A stretch of 35,408 nucleotides of DNA, taken from contig DXXH01000002.1 in NCBI GenBank assembly GCA_019416395.1, forward strand, positions 7,003 through 42,410, in the 5' to 3' direction. The stretch is from Clostridiales bacterium (GTDB lineage: Bacteria > Bacillota > Clostridia > Oscillospirales > Acutalibacteraceae). The translations under genes and the position numbers were made by a program. Under the pieces are notes generated by a model. It searched no databases. It saw nothing but the letters and a program-made list of their open reading frames with translations, and had not been told where the DNA came from. The number at the start of each line of letters is the position of its first letter. Within the stretch, counting starts at the first letter, position 1. Of this stretch, positions 24,384 through 31,768 are shown piece after piece.

Positions 24384-24749
24384 TTACGCGATGGTGCAAA
24401 GGAGTGCGCCGCTCTCCACGGAAGCGCCCTTGGTCACGGACACAGCGGTGATGGTGCCATCATGGGGAGCCATGATCTCGTTTTCCATCTTCATGGCTTC
24501 CAGAATCATCAGCACATCGCCGGACTTGACAGCCTGGCCAGCGGCCACTTTCACGTCCAGAATGGTGCCGGGCATGGGAGCGGTGATCTTCTCACCGGCG
24601 CCAGCAGGAGCGGCAGCCGGAGCAGGAGCGGGGGCAGGAGCAGCAGCCGGAGCGGGAGCTGCTACGGGAGCGGGGGCAGCGCCACCCTTAACTTCTTCTA
24701 CGGAAACTTCATAAGCAGTGCCGTTAACGTTCACATGATACTTTCTCAT
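24384..24749 (-). CDS. biotin carboxyl carrier subunit of the decarboxylase
   Basis: 121 residues: a short N-terminal part (KYHVNVNGTAYEVSVEE), a flexible Ala/Pro linker, and a biotinyl domain with EAMKMEN carrying the biotinylated Lys. It shuttles the carboxyl group between OadA and OadB. Homologous to GcdC/MmdC. The ATG at 24749 has AGAGGG eight bases upstream; the open frame runs further up to 24791 without a site. A hairpin separates it from oadG. Confidence 0.93.
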   Translation of the reverse strand: MRKYHVNVNGTAYEVSVEEVKGGAAPAPVAAPAPAAAPAPAPAPAAAPAGAGEKITAPMPGTILDVKVAAGQAVKSGDVLMILEAMKMENEIMAPHDGTITAVSVTKGASVESGALLCTIA

Positions 24750-24807
24750 AATTGATTCCCTCTCTGTTAAAATACTTCTGGGTTTCCTCAACGAAGGACT
24801 AGGGGCA

Positions 24808-24824
24808 GTTCCCCAGTGGGGAAC
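24808..24824 (-). other. hairpin between oadG and the biotin-carrier gene
   Basis: Seven-pair stem GTTCCCC/GGGGAAC with a three-base loop, extendable by GGC/GCC. No U-run; a likely processing or stabilising stem that could set subunit ratios. Confidence 0.5.
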
Positions 24825-24845
24825 GCCTTAAAAAGTGGTGCCTTT

Positions 24846-25145
24846 TTACAGGCGGCGGATAGAAAGGATCTTAATGTGGTCCACATCTTCGCCCATTTCC
24901 TCAGCGATCGCGGCCGAGATAGCGGCCACCAGCTGCTGGTTGCCCGCGCGGTTCGCCGGAGCGGGAGCCGGTGCGGGTACTGCCGGGGCCGGAGCCGGGG
25001 CAGGAGCTGCCGCGGGAGCCTTATTGCCGGTCACAGCATTAATGATCGCGCCCATGATCTTGATGATGATGATCAGGCAGATCAAGCCGATAAACACAGT
25101 AATCAGGCCCATCAGGACAACTTGGGGGATACTGGGTTCTGCCAT
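24846..25145 (-). CDS. oadG: oxaloacetate decarboxylase gamma subunit
   Basis: 99 residues: one membrane helix (about 9-32, LMGLITVFIGLICLIIII), an Ala/Pro-rich linker and a charged C-terminal helix (QQLVAAISAAIAEEMG...). OadG joins the alpha and beta subunits and binds a metal in characterised pumps; here the C-terminus lacks the His-rich end of the enterobacterial form and looks more like the MmdD type of Clostridia. First gene of the operon; GGGAGG lies nine bases before the ATG. Confidence 0.87.
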   Translation of the reverse strand: MAEPSIPQVVLMGLITVFIGLICLIIIIKIMGAIINAVTGNKAPAAAPAPAPAPAVPAPAPAPANRAGNQQLVAAISAAIAEEMGEDVDHIKILSIRRL

Positions 25146-25250
25146 AATGTTATACCTCCCTTCGCCATGACGTTATAGTAAAACTTACAACTAACAACGG
25201 TCGGATTTTGAAAAAACACCATTCTACCGCATTTTATCAAAATCACATTT

Positions 25251-25279
25251 ATGATACCACGAAGCGTCTCTTTTGACAA
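25251..25279 (-). promoter_or_regulatory. promoter of the decarboxylase operon
   Basis: TTGTCA (25274-25279) and TATCAT (25251-25256), 17-base spacer, TGG extension before the -10. The leader is about 100 bases. Confidence 0.82.
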
Positions 25280-25286
25280 TGCCTTG

Positions 25287-25302
25287 TTCACAATTTTGTT
25301 AA
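25287..25302. promoter_or_regulatory. dyad upstream of the decarboxylase promoter
   Basis: TTCACAA and TTGTTAA around two T, one mismatch between arms. It ends eight bases upstream of the -35, a position suited to an activator or repressor. Confidence 0.4.
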
Positions 25303-25335
25303 AATTTTTTCAAAGTCCGCCGGGTTCCAAACAGC

Positions 25336-25364
25336 AAAAAAACCGGCGGGCAATCCCGCCGGTT
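25336..25364 (-). terminator. terminator after the GNAT gene
   Basis: Perfect ten-pair stem AACCGGCGGG/CCCGCCGGTT with an ATTG loop and seven U. It ends the glycopolymer operon. Confidence 0.93.
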
Positions 25365-25370
25365 CCGCTT

Positions 25371-25958
25371 TTATATCCCATCTAAATTTACCAGATCCGC
25401 CGCTGTTTCCCGGGCGTTCTCATAATCCTCCGCTTCCACCAAATAGGGCTTTGTGGGCTTCTGCGCCTGGGGATCCCAAGGCTTCAGATGGTACACAAGC
25501 CAGCGGACTCCCGGTTCGTTCTCGGGCATCTCTCCCTCGAAGGGGACAAAGCCCATGGCCTGGAAAAAGTCCAGTGCCTGGCGGTTTTCCTCTTTCACCC
25601 GGGCAAGCACCCGGCGCCGGTTCCCCATTTCCATCATCTCACGCATCAGGTACCAAAGCGAGGCGCCGATCCCCCGGCGGAGCAGCCCGGGCTTGGTGTA
25701 CAGCTGGAACTCCACGGAGAATAAGTCCTCCGGTGCTCCCGGATCCTCGCTCAGGTGGCAGAATCCCACGGTCTGGTGATCGATTTCACAAAGCAGCCAG
25801 CCCAGACCATAGGTGTAACGGTCAATGCGCTGTACGTATTCCTGTAGCCCGGGGGCTTCCGCCTCCGGGGCCTGGTAAGTGCCTGTATACTGGGAATAAA
25901 TTATCAGCATGGAAGGGCCGTCCCATTCGTTGACCCGCCGCACCGCTGTCCGCCTCAT
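25371..25958 (-). CDS. GNAT family acetyltransferase
   Basis: 196 residues. The acetyl-CoA loop is LLRRGIGAS (Arg-Arg-Gly-Ile-Gly-Ala), followed by a helix and KEENRQALDFFQAMGFVPFEGE, the usual strand 5 to helix 4 region in which the Asn/Ala/Phe pattern recurs. A charged tail of about 40 residues follows. The acceptor is unknown. The ATG at 25958 has AGGAG ten bases upstream and starts 16 bases after the LtaS-like gene; the open frame continues upstream but would overlap it. As the last gene of a surface-polymer operon it could acetylate a sugar, though soluble GNATs more often act on small amines. Confidence 0.83.
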   Translation of the reverse strand: MRRTAVRRVNEWDGPSMLIIYSQYTGTYQAPEAEAPGLQEYVQRIDRYTYGLGWLLCEIDHQTVGFCHLSEDPGAPEDLFSVEFQLYTKPGLLRRGIGASLWYLMREMMEMGNRRRVLARVKEENRQALDFFQAMGFVPFEGEMPENEPGVRWLVYHLKPWDPQAQKPTKPYLVEAEDYENARETAADLVNLDGI

Positions 25959-25974
25959 CGTTTTAATGCTCCTC

Positions 25975-28065
25975 TCAGCTGACCTCCAAGGTGAAGGCGG
26001 CCATGTTCTTGCCGTCCCCACCAAAGGCGTTGTTGTACTCCAAAATGTTGTATTCATTCAGCAGGTTGTCATAAGGCGTGGCATCCCCGCTCTTATACCA
26101 ATTTCCGTTCTTGTCCAAAGTGCCCACCGCCGTGATGACCGGCAGCGTCTGGCGCAGGTCTTCCAGGTAGTTGGTGTAATCTGTCCCTTCCAGGCCGGCG
26201 GCCCGCAGCAGCAGACCGGAGAGATAATTCAGGCTTACCGCTTCAATTTCCTCCCCTTCCAGGTCGTAATTGGCCCAGATCATAAAGGGCACCTGGTACT
26301 CCCGCATCACATTCTCAAAGGACAGATCGTCCGAATCCTCTCCCAGCATCAGGGACAGGAACCCTTTCTCCAGATTGGGCCAATGATCTCCGAAAAACAG
26401 GATCACCACCGGCTCTTCTTCCTGGGAAAAGTAATCGATCAGGTATTCCAGCCCCTCGTCGGATTTCTGAACCAAGCTCAGATACTGCTCCGCCTGGGGG
26501 TATTCCCCTGGAGCTTCCTTCACCTGCACCGTGGTTTTGTAGTCCTCGTCCTCATACCCGCCGTGATTCTGGATCGTCACGTTGAACAGGAACAAAGGCC
26601 GGTCCTTGTCCCGGTGCTCGTATTCGTAAATCACCTGGTTATAGCTGGAAATATCACTGGTCAATCCATGCTCCAGCTTCCGGTGGACGTCAAACTGGGA
26701 CACGTCAATAAACTGGTCAAATCCCAAATATTCGTAGGCCGTGTCACGCTGCCAGGCGCTTCGCTGCCCGGGGTGAATGGCGATACACTCATAGTCGTAT
26801 GTATCCTTCAGCAGGGAAACCAAGGACGTCTGGTCATGGTCCACATACTGCTGGTAGGGTTTGCTCCCCGCAGGCAGAAACGCCGTGGTATTCCCTGTAA
26901 GAAATTCATATTCGCTGTTGCAGGTATTTCCACCATACACCGAGGAATAGGCCGTTCCCCACACCACGTCCCCGGACTCCTGCAAGGAGTGGAAGAAGGG
27001 CAGGTTATCCGGCTCCAAGGTGATATTCCCTTCCCCCACGGCGCCCATGTCCGTAAAGGATTCGTTCATCACCGCGATGATGGTGGGGTATTGTTCCGGT
27101 TCCCCCACAGGCTCCGGATCCTCGATCTGGGAGGCTTCCTCGGAAACTTCTTCCACCTGGGCATTGGAATAACCCTCGGGTTTGTCCACCATCAAAAACT
27201 GGATATTGGCGAAAAAGCCCGCTGTGATCCCGGTGATCTCCGAGCTGGTTTTCTGGTTCCAGGCCCATACGGAGATGCCCATGCCCGTCAAAACGTTCAT
27301 GGGGAACAGCATGACAAACAGAGCCGCCGCCACACCCAGCGCCACGCCCCGTTCCGCCAGCCGGAAGGTTTTTCCAGGTTTCTCCCTGGGATCCAGCTTG
27401 ACGCACAGGGCCACGATCAGCAGGAACGCCATACAGGCCACCGTCATCACCGGGGTGGGTTTATAGGTATACCCGCCGGACACGGTGAGAGCCGTGCCGA
27501 ACCCTTGGATATCCCAGGGCAAAATGGGCTGGCCCCGGAACTGGACCACAAAATAATTGGCGATGCCGAATATGAGAAACACCAACCCGCCTGCCAAGGC
27601 CGTCACCCATACCCGGCGGGAAATGGCGTACACCACAGCGTACACCATCAGATAGCAGAGATAGTTGGCAAAACCCGTCCAAAAGGAAAAGTTAAAAATC
27701 CTGGTAGAGTTGATCACGTCCACCGCCACAAACGCCCCCAAGGGCAGCAGCAGCAAAAGTGCCCAGCTGAGAATCCGGGCGGGCCACACAGGAAGTTTCA
27801 CTTCCAGCAGGCATATACCGGCTGTCACCAGGGAGAGGACCCAGAAGCCCACTCCATAACCCACAAAGGCGGAAAGCCCCAGTTCGGGCTCTTCCGCCAA
27901 CTGATACAAAATGACTTCCCAGGTGAAGAAGACCGCCGCGCATACCAGTACCCCGATACCCGCAACAAGATTCCACCGGCTCAGTTTCAGCCGGACGCTC
28001 CACCTTTTTTCCACCCCGGCTTCCCCGGAAAGGGGCAAACCGCTTTGTTTCTTCTCATTTCCCAT
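25975..28065 (-). CDS. LtaS-like membrane sulfatase-fold enzyme (phosphoglycerol transferase type)
   Basis: About 696 residues. Six or seven membrane helices fill residues 30-260, followed by an extracellular sulfatase-type domain. Its active site matches LtaS: Glu335 in VMNESFTD, the nucleophile Thr381 in GGNTCNSEYEF, and Asp560-His561 in FFGDHWP, which bind the metal. LtaS takes glycerol phosphate from phosphatidylglycerol to build lipoteichoic acid; others in this family decorate glycans. The start is uncertain: ATG 28065 lacks a close ribosome site, and a GTG at 28152 would overlap wecB by 22 bases. Location after wecB suggests modification of the glycan made by this operon. Confidence 0.88.
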   Translation of the reverse strand: MGNEKKQSGLPLSGEAGVEKRWSVRLKLSRWNLVAGIGVLVCAAVFFTWEVILYQLAEEPELGLSAFVGYGVGFWVLSLVTAGICLLEVKLPVWPARILSWALLLLLPLGAFVAVDVINSTRIFNFSFWTGFANYLCYLMVYAVVYAISRRVWVTALAGGLVFLIFGIANYFVVQFRGQPILPWDIQGFGTALTVSGGYTYKPTPVMTVACMAFLLIVALCVKLDPREKPGKTFRLAERGVALGVAAALFVMLFPMNVLTGMGISVWAWNQKTSSEITGITAGFFANIQFLMVDKPEGYSNAQVEEVSEEASQIEDPEPVGEPEQYPTIIAVMNESFTDMGAVGEGNITLEPDNLPFFHSLQESGDVVWGTAYSSVYGGNTCNSEYEFLTGNTTAFLPAGSKPYQQYVDHDQTSLVSLLKDTYDYECIAIHPGQRSAWQRDTAYEYLGFDQFIDVSQFDVHRKLEHGLTSDISSYNQVIYEYEHRDKDRPLFLFNVTIQNHGGYEDEDYKTTVQVKEAPGEYPQAEQYLSLVQKSDEGLEYLIDYFSQEEEPVVILFFGDHWPNLEKGFLSLMLGEDSDDLSFENVMREYQVPFMIWANYDLEGEEIEAVSLNYLSGLLLRAAGLEGTDYTNYLEDLRQTLPVITAVGTLDKNGNWYKSGDATPYDNLLNEYNILEYNNAFGGDGKNMAAFTLEVS

Positions 28066-28130
28066 AGTCAGAAACGTTCGCTTCCTTCCGCGAAAATTTC
28101 CCCACCGCTCCTTACAAGCGTTTTCCTCTG

Positions 28131-29246
28131 TTACAAGTTCCCCTGTTTCCACCGGAGAATGGCGTCCGCAATGCGGGCGCTGGCTTCCCCGTCTCCATAG
28201 GGATTGCTGGCGTGGCTCATGCGTGCGTATTCCGCCTCGTCGGTGAAGAGCTCCCGCACCAGAGTATAGATGGTTTCCTCATCGGTACCGGCCAGCTTCA
28301 GCGTGCCCGCGGCAATGCCCTCGGGCCGTTCCGTGGTGTCCCGCAGAACGATCACAGGTTTCCCCAAGGAAGGGGCTTCTTCCTGAATGCCGCCGCTGTC
28401 GGTGAGGATCAAATATGACCGGGCCAGCAGGTTGTGGAACTCGATGACTTCCAACGGAGCCACCAGACGCACACGGTCACAGCCGCCCAATTCCTCTTCT
28501 GCCGCTTTTTGAACCAGTGGGTTTAAATGAACGGGATACACCATTTTCACATCGGGGAACTCATCCACGACCCGGCGGATCGCCCGGAACATGCGGTGCA
28601 TAGGCTCTCCCAGGTTTTCCCGTCTGTGAGCGGTGAGCACGATCAGACGGGAGCCTTTGGCCCATTCCAACAGCTCGTCGGAATAGTCCGGCCGCACGGT
28701 GGTTTTCAAGGCGTCAATGGCCGTGTTCCCGGTGACCACAATGGTTTCCGGGCGCTTGCCTTCCCGCAGAAGATTTTGCCGGCTTCCCTCTGTGGGGGCA
28801 AAGTGCAGATCTGCCACACACCCCACAAACTGCCGGTTCATCTCCTCGGGGAAGGGAGAATACTTGTTGTAGGTGCGCAATCCTGCTTCCACGTGGCCCA
28901 CCGCCACTTGGCCGTAATAGGCTGCCAAAGCTCCGGCAAAGGTGGTGGTGGTGTCCCCGTGGACCAGCACCATATCGGGACGCTCCTTTTGGATCACGCT
29001 TTCCAGGCCTTTTAAAACCCGGGCGGTGATGTCCGACAGCGTTTGTCCCGGCTTCATGATGTCCAGGTCGTAATCCGGGGTAATGGCGAAGGCTTCCAGC
29101 ACTTGGTCCAGCATCTGCCGGTGCTGGGCAGTGACGCACACCAGACTTTCAAATTCCTCCCGCTGGGCCAGCTCCTTGACCAGAGGCGCCATTTTAATGG
29201 TCTCCGGCCGGGTGCCGAACACAGACATGACCTTGATCTTTTCCAC
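28131..29246 (-). CDS. wecB: UDP-N-acetylglucosamine 2-epimerase (non-hydrolysing)
   Basis: 371 residues. Starts with VMSVFGTRPETIKMAPL, the family signature. Catalytic residues are in place: Asp98 (VHGDTTTT), Glu120 (HVEAGLRT), Glu134 or Glu135 (FPEEMNR) and His207 (TAHRRENLG). It makes UDP-ManNAc, the donor for TagA/WecG-type transferases, and such an enzyme is encoded just upstream. The start is GTG at 29246 with AAGGA about ten bases upstream. Also called mnaA in Gram-positives. Confidence 0.95.
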   Translation of the reverse strand: MEKIKVMSVFGTRPETIKMAPLVKELAQREEFESLVCVTAQHRQMLDQVLEAFAITPDYDLDIMKPGQTLSDITARVLKGLESVIQKERPDMVLVHGDTTTTFAGALAAYYGQVAVGHVEAGLRTYNKYSPFPEEMNRQFVGCVADLHFAPTEGSRQNLLREGKRPETIVVTGNTAIDALKTTVRPDYSDELLEWAKGSRLIVLTAHRRENLGEPMHRMFRAIRRVVDEFPDVKMVYPVHLNPLVQKAAEEELGGCDRVRLVAPLEVIEFHNLLARSYLILTDSGGIQEEAPSLGKPVIVLRDTTERPEGIAAGTLKLAGTDEETIYTLVRELFTDEAEYARMSHASNPYGDGEASARIADAILRWKQGNL

Positions 29247-29266
29247 GGTATCCAGTCCTTCCCGTA

Positions 29267-29298
29267 ACTATATTCGGTATTTCTCAATTTAATGTCAA
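29267..29298 (-). promoter_or_regulatory. possible internal promoter before wecB
   Basis: TTGACA at 29293-29298; the best -10 choices are GAATAT (17-base spacer) or TATAGT (20-base spacer), in an AT-rich 98-base gap with no terminator. Confidence 0.5.
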
Positions 29299-29344
29299 CA
29301 AACACCTTACAAATTTCTAACGGTACATTTCCACATTCTGCTTT

Positions 29345-30070
29345 TCAGAGCCTGCCCTTGGCTTCCCGCCGGACCTGGCCCAGAAATTTCACATTGTTCC
29401 GGTAAAACCGGCCCAACCGGGAAGGCTCCCGCAAAATGCGGTACAGCCACTCCGTATTGGTGCGCACAAAAAACGCCGGCGCCCGGCGTTTGCTGCCGCT
29501 AAGTACGTCAAAGGAGCCGCCCACCCCGATGAACACGCCCTTCTGGAACTCCGGAAGGTGGCGGGAGATCAACAGCTCCTGGGCGGGCACCCCCAAAGCC
29601 ACCAGCACAAGATCCGGCTGAGCTTTGACGATCTCTTGGAAATCCCCGTCCTTGTCCTTGCCATACCCATTTTTATAGCGGACCGTGATCTGGGGATACT
29701 GGGCTTTCAGCTTTTTCGCCAGAGCGGAAACCACTTCTTCCTTGGCCCCCAGCAGGTAAACGCTTTTTCCCTTTTCCCCGGCCAGCTTCAAAAGCTTTTC
29801 CGCCAGGTCCACCCCGGTGATCCGCTCCTTTGCCGGATACCCCAGCAAATTCATGGCTTTCACCACGCTGATCCCGTCAGGCACTACAGCGGTGGACTCT
29901 TCCAGGAGCATCTCCCGGATCGCCGGATCTTCTCCGGCGTGCATCAAAATCTCCGGGTTGGCGGTGATGACAAACAGCCGCTTTCCTTCCAGCATGGCCT
30001 TCCCCGCCACACCGCAGAATTCTTCCGCCGTGCCGGGAAACACCCGCTTCACATATTCCCTGATGGCCAT
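29345..30070 (-). CDS. tagA: WecG/TagA/CpsF family glycosyltransferase (ManNAc transferase type)
   Basis: 241 residues, the compact GT26 fold. Conserved TANPEILM (Thr36) and VPDGISVV (Asp65, the proposed catalytic base) and GVDL are present; the C-terminal part ends with the RxxREPxRLxR-type segment that recruits the protein to the membrane in TagA (here LREPSRLGRFYRNNV). It would add ManNAc from UDP-ManNAc to a prenyl-diphosphate-linked sugar. ATG 30070 follows the sugar transferase stop by only four bases. The acceptor is not proved to be GlcNAc because the primer enzyme here is not TagO. Confidence 0.88.
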   Translation of the reverse strand: MAIREYVKRVFPGTAEEFCGVAGKAMLEGKRLFVITANPEILMHAGEDPAIREMLLEESTAVVPDGISVVKAMNLLGYPAKERITGVDLAEKLLKLAGEKGKSVYLLGAKEEVVSALAKKLKAQYPQITVRYKNGYGKDKDGDFQEIVKAQPDLVLVALGVPAQELLISRHLPEFQKGVFIGVGGSFDVLSGSKRRAPAFFVRTNTEWLYRILREPSRLGRFYRNNVKFLGQVRREAKGRL

Positions 30071-30074
30071 AGGC

Positions 30075-31463
30075 TCACCCTTTCTTCCCTTTTTCCCCGT
30101 TCCGCTGTTTGTCAGCGGCGGCTTTCCGGTTCCGTTCCCGGTCCTCATCAAAATCGAACAGCTGCTCGGAACCAAAAGCCTCGGTGCTTTCCGACGCTTT
30201 CAAAAATACGGTGACGGTTTGGAAAATCAGCTTCACGTCTTGCCAAATGCTGTAATTTTCGATATACATCAAGTCCATCACAAGCTTGTCCTTGGGGGAG
30301 GTGTTGTACTTGCCGCTGATCTGAGCCAGGCCGGTCAAACCAGCCTTCATACGCAGCCGGTAGGAGAATTCCGGCAGCTCTTCCGTATACTTCTCCACAT
30401 TTTCCAGCATCTCCGGCCGGGGACCTACCACGGTCATATCCCCTTTCAGGATATTCAACAGCTGGGGCAGCTCGTCCACCCGGAATTTCCGCAGGTATTT
30501 TCCCACCTTGGTGATCCGGTCATCGTTTTCCGTCACCGATTTGTGAATGGAATTCTGCTCCTTCATGGTGCGGAACTTATACACCTCAAACACCCGGCCG
30601 TATTTTGTCAGCCGCTTCTGCTTGTAAAACACATGGCCCCCGTCTTCCGCCTTGATGGCAATGGCGCAGACAAGCATAATGGGGCTGGAAATCACCAGTC
30701 CCAGCAAGGCGATGAACAGGTCCATCATACGCTTGGCGATCCGCTGTTCCAGAGTCAGATCCTTGGCGGTATACATCACCAGGGATTTATCGTCCAGGGT
30801 CACATACTTGGCACCCTGGCTCACCACGTCGATCATCTCAAAATTATAATAGATGTTCTTCTGCTTCTGATAACAGAAATCGATCAGATGGTTCCGCTCC
30901 TTAATGGGCACGTCATACAGAAACACCGTGTCGTTGCGGGCAATCACGTCCAGCACGTTGGGCGCGTCATACCGGATAATCTCGTCCACCTCGTACTGCT
31001 TGCGGAACCGGTCGATCTTGGGGATAATATGCCCCAGGCTCTGCCGGGAAGAGGAAATCACACAGCACTTTTCCGGCGGCTCCAGGGAAAAATAAATATA
31101 GTTGCCGAAATAGGCGAAAAACACGATCACGATCAGCTGAAGAAGGATCACCAGCAGCAGTCGTTCCGGGGTCTCATAGACAAAGTGAGTGTTGTTCTTC
31201 TCACTGGTATTCATAATGGAAAGCTGCAAATGGGTGACCAGATCGGTGATGATGGTGGCCAGCGCCATGGAATGGACAATGGGCCGGCTTTTCTGGGTGC
31301 CAATGGCATAGCCCCCATAGACGGACATCAACGCCACCCCCAACACCACAAAGGTGACCATGGTGACGCCGGTGGTTCGGGAAAGGTTGAACAACCAGGG
31401 ATTGTTGATCCCAAAGATCCCGAAGAAAATGCCGAACAGAGACGCGAACAACGCCAGCTTCAA
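30075..31463 (-). CDS. polyprenyl-phosphate sugar-1-phosphate transferase (exopolysaccharide/glycopolymer primer); start shows apparent frameshift
   Basis: At least 462 residues. Four N-terminal helices, a CoA-binding-like middle region (about 130-225) and the C-terminal PHPT catalytic domain: RMMDLFIALLGLVISSP helix, KFRTM, then KFRVDELPQLLNILKGDM and VVGPRPE. It moves a sugar phosphate from a UDP-sugar to undecaprenyl phosphate, starting the polymer. The open frame can begin only at TTG 31463, which has no ribosome site. A well-placed AAGGACGG with ATG lies at 31504 in another frame; one extra A in an A5 run (31488-31492), or a -1 slip there, would join them and give a 476-residue protein. 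Confidence 0.88.
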   Translation of the reverse strand: MKLALFASLFGIFFGIFGINNPWLFNLSRTTGVTMVTFVVLGVALMSVYGGYAIGTQKSRPIVHSMALATIITDLVTHLQLSIMNTSEKNNTHFVYETPERLLLVILLQLIVIVFFAYFGNYIYFSLEPPEKCCVISSSRQSLGHIIPKIDRFRKQYEVDEIIRYDAPNVLDVIARNDTVFLYDVPIKERNHLIDFCYQKQKNIYYNFEMIDVVSQGAKYVTLDDKSLVMYTAKDLTLEQRIAKRMMDLFIALLGLVISSPIMLVCAIAIKAEDGGHVFYKQKRLTKYGRVFEVYKFRTMKEQNSIHKSVTENDDRITKVGKYLRKFRVDELPQLLNILKGDMTVVGPRPEMLENVEKYTEELPEFSYRLRMKAGLTGLAQISGKYNTSPKDKLVMDLMYIENYSIWQDVKLIFQTVTVFLKASESTEAFGSEQLFDFDEDRERNRKAAADKQRNGEKGKKG

Positions 31464-31519
31464 AATAAAGACGATGGTCCGCTTCGCTTTTTGATGGTGT
31501 GCATGGCAATACCGTCCTT

Positions 31520-31549
31520 AAAAAGCGAATGAGTGGATTTCTCACTCGC
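31520..31549 (-). terminator. terminator-like hairpin in the glycopolymer leader
   Basis: GAGTG/CACTC stem (alternatively GCGA/TCGC outer pairs) followed by five U, between the promoter and the AAGGACGG site. A possible attenuator of the sugar transferase-tagA-wecB operon. Confidence 0.4.
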
Positions 31550-31570
31550 GGATAATCATAGTTGCAAGAT

Positions 31571-31599
31571 ATTATAGCACAGTGATTTCAAAAAAGCAA
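31571..31599 (-). promoter_or_regulatory. promoter of the glycopolymer operon
   Basis: TTGCTT (31594-31599) and TATAAT (31571-31576), 17-base spacer, with TGC before the -10. Upstream, TTGGGG/CCCCAA (about 31603-31625) forms a small hairpin. Confidence 0.8.
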
Positions 31600-31705
31600 A
31601 GATTGGGGAAAAAACTGTCCCCAACCCTCTATTTTCCTGGGATTCCAAGAATTTTTCCCATGGGCAAGAACCCTATTATATATAGAAAGCAGATATCAAA
31701 GGCAG

Positions 31706-31736
31706 AAAAAAGGACCCGGACAATGTCCAGGCCCTT
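31706..31736 (-). terminator. terminator after the aldo/keto reductase
   Basis: Twelve-pair stem AAGGGCCTGGAC/GTCCGGGTCCTT (two wobbles), three-base loop, then a U-run. Confidence 0.88.
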
Positions 31737-31768
31737 CAAACAGGCAAATTCTTCCTTGCGGCCGCCGG

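Noticed and set aside
24590..25020. GC-rich repeated stretches that could be taken for tandem repeats or a CRISPR-like array
   Set aside because: They are codons of the Ala/Pro linkers in the biotin carrier and OadG, with no regular repeat-spacer length.
25287..25302. Rex binding site
   Set aside because: Rex sites have TTGT(G/T)AA and its complement facing inward with a longer gap; here the half-sites face outward with only two bases between.
25909..28200. Very long open frame on the plus strand opposite the LtaS-like gene (also 13647-15608 and 23028-24755 opposite nadE and oadB)
   Set aside because: These are antisense shadows of GC-rich genes: no domain, many His/Gln/Arg residues, no ribosome site, while the minus strand encodes complete known families.
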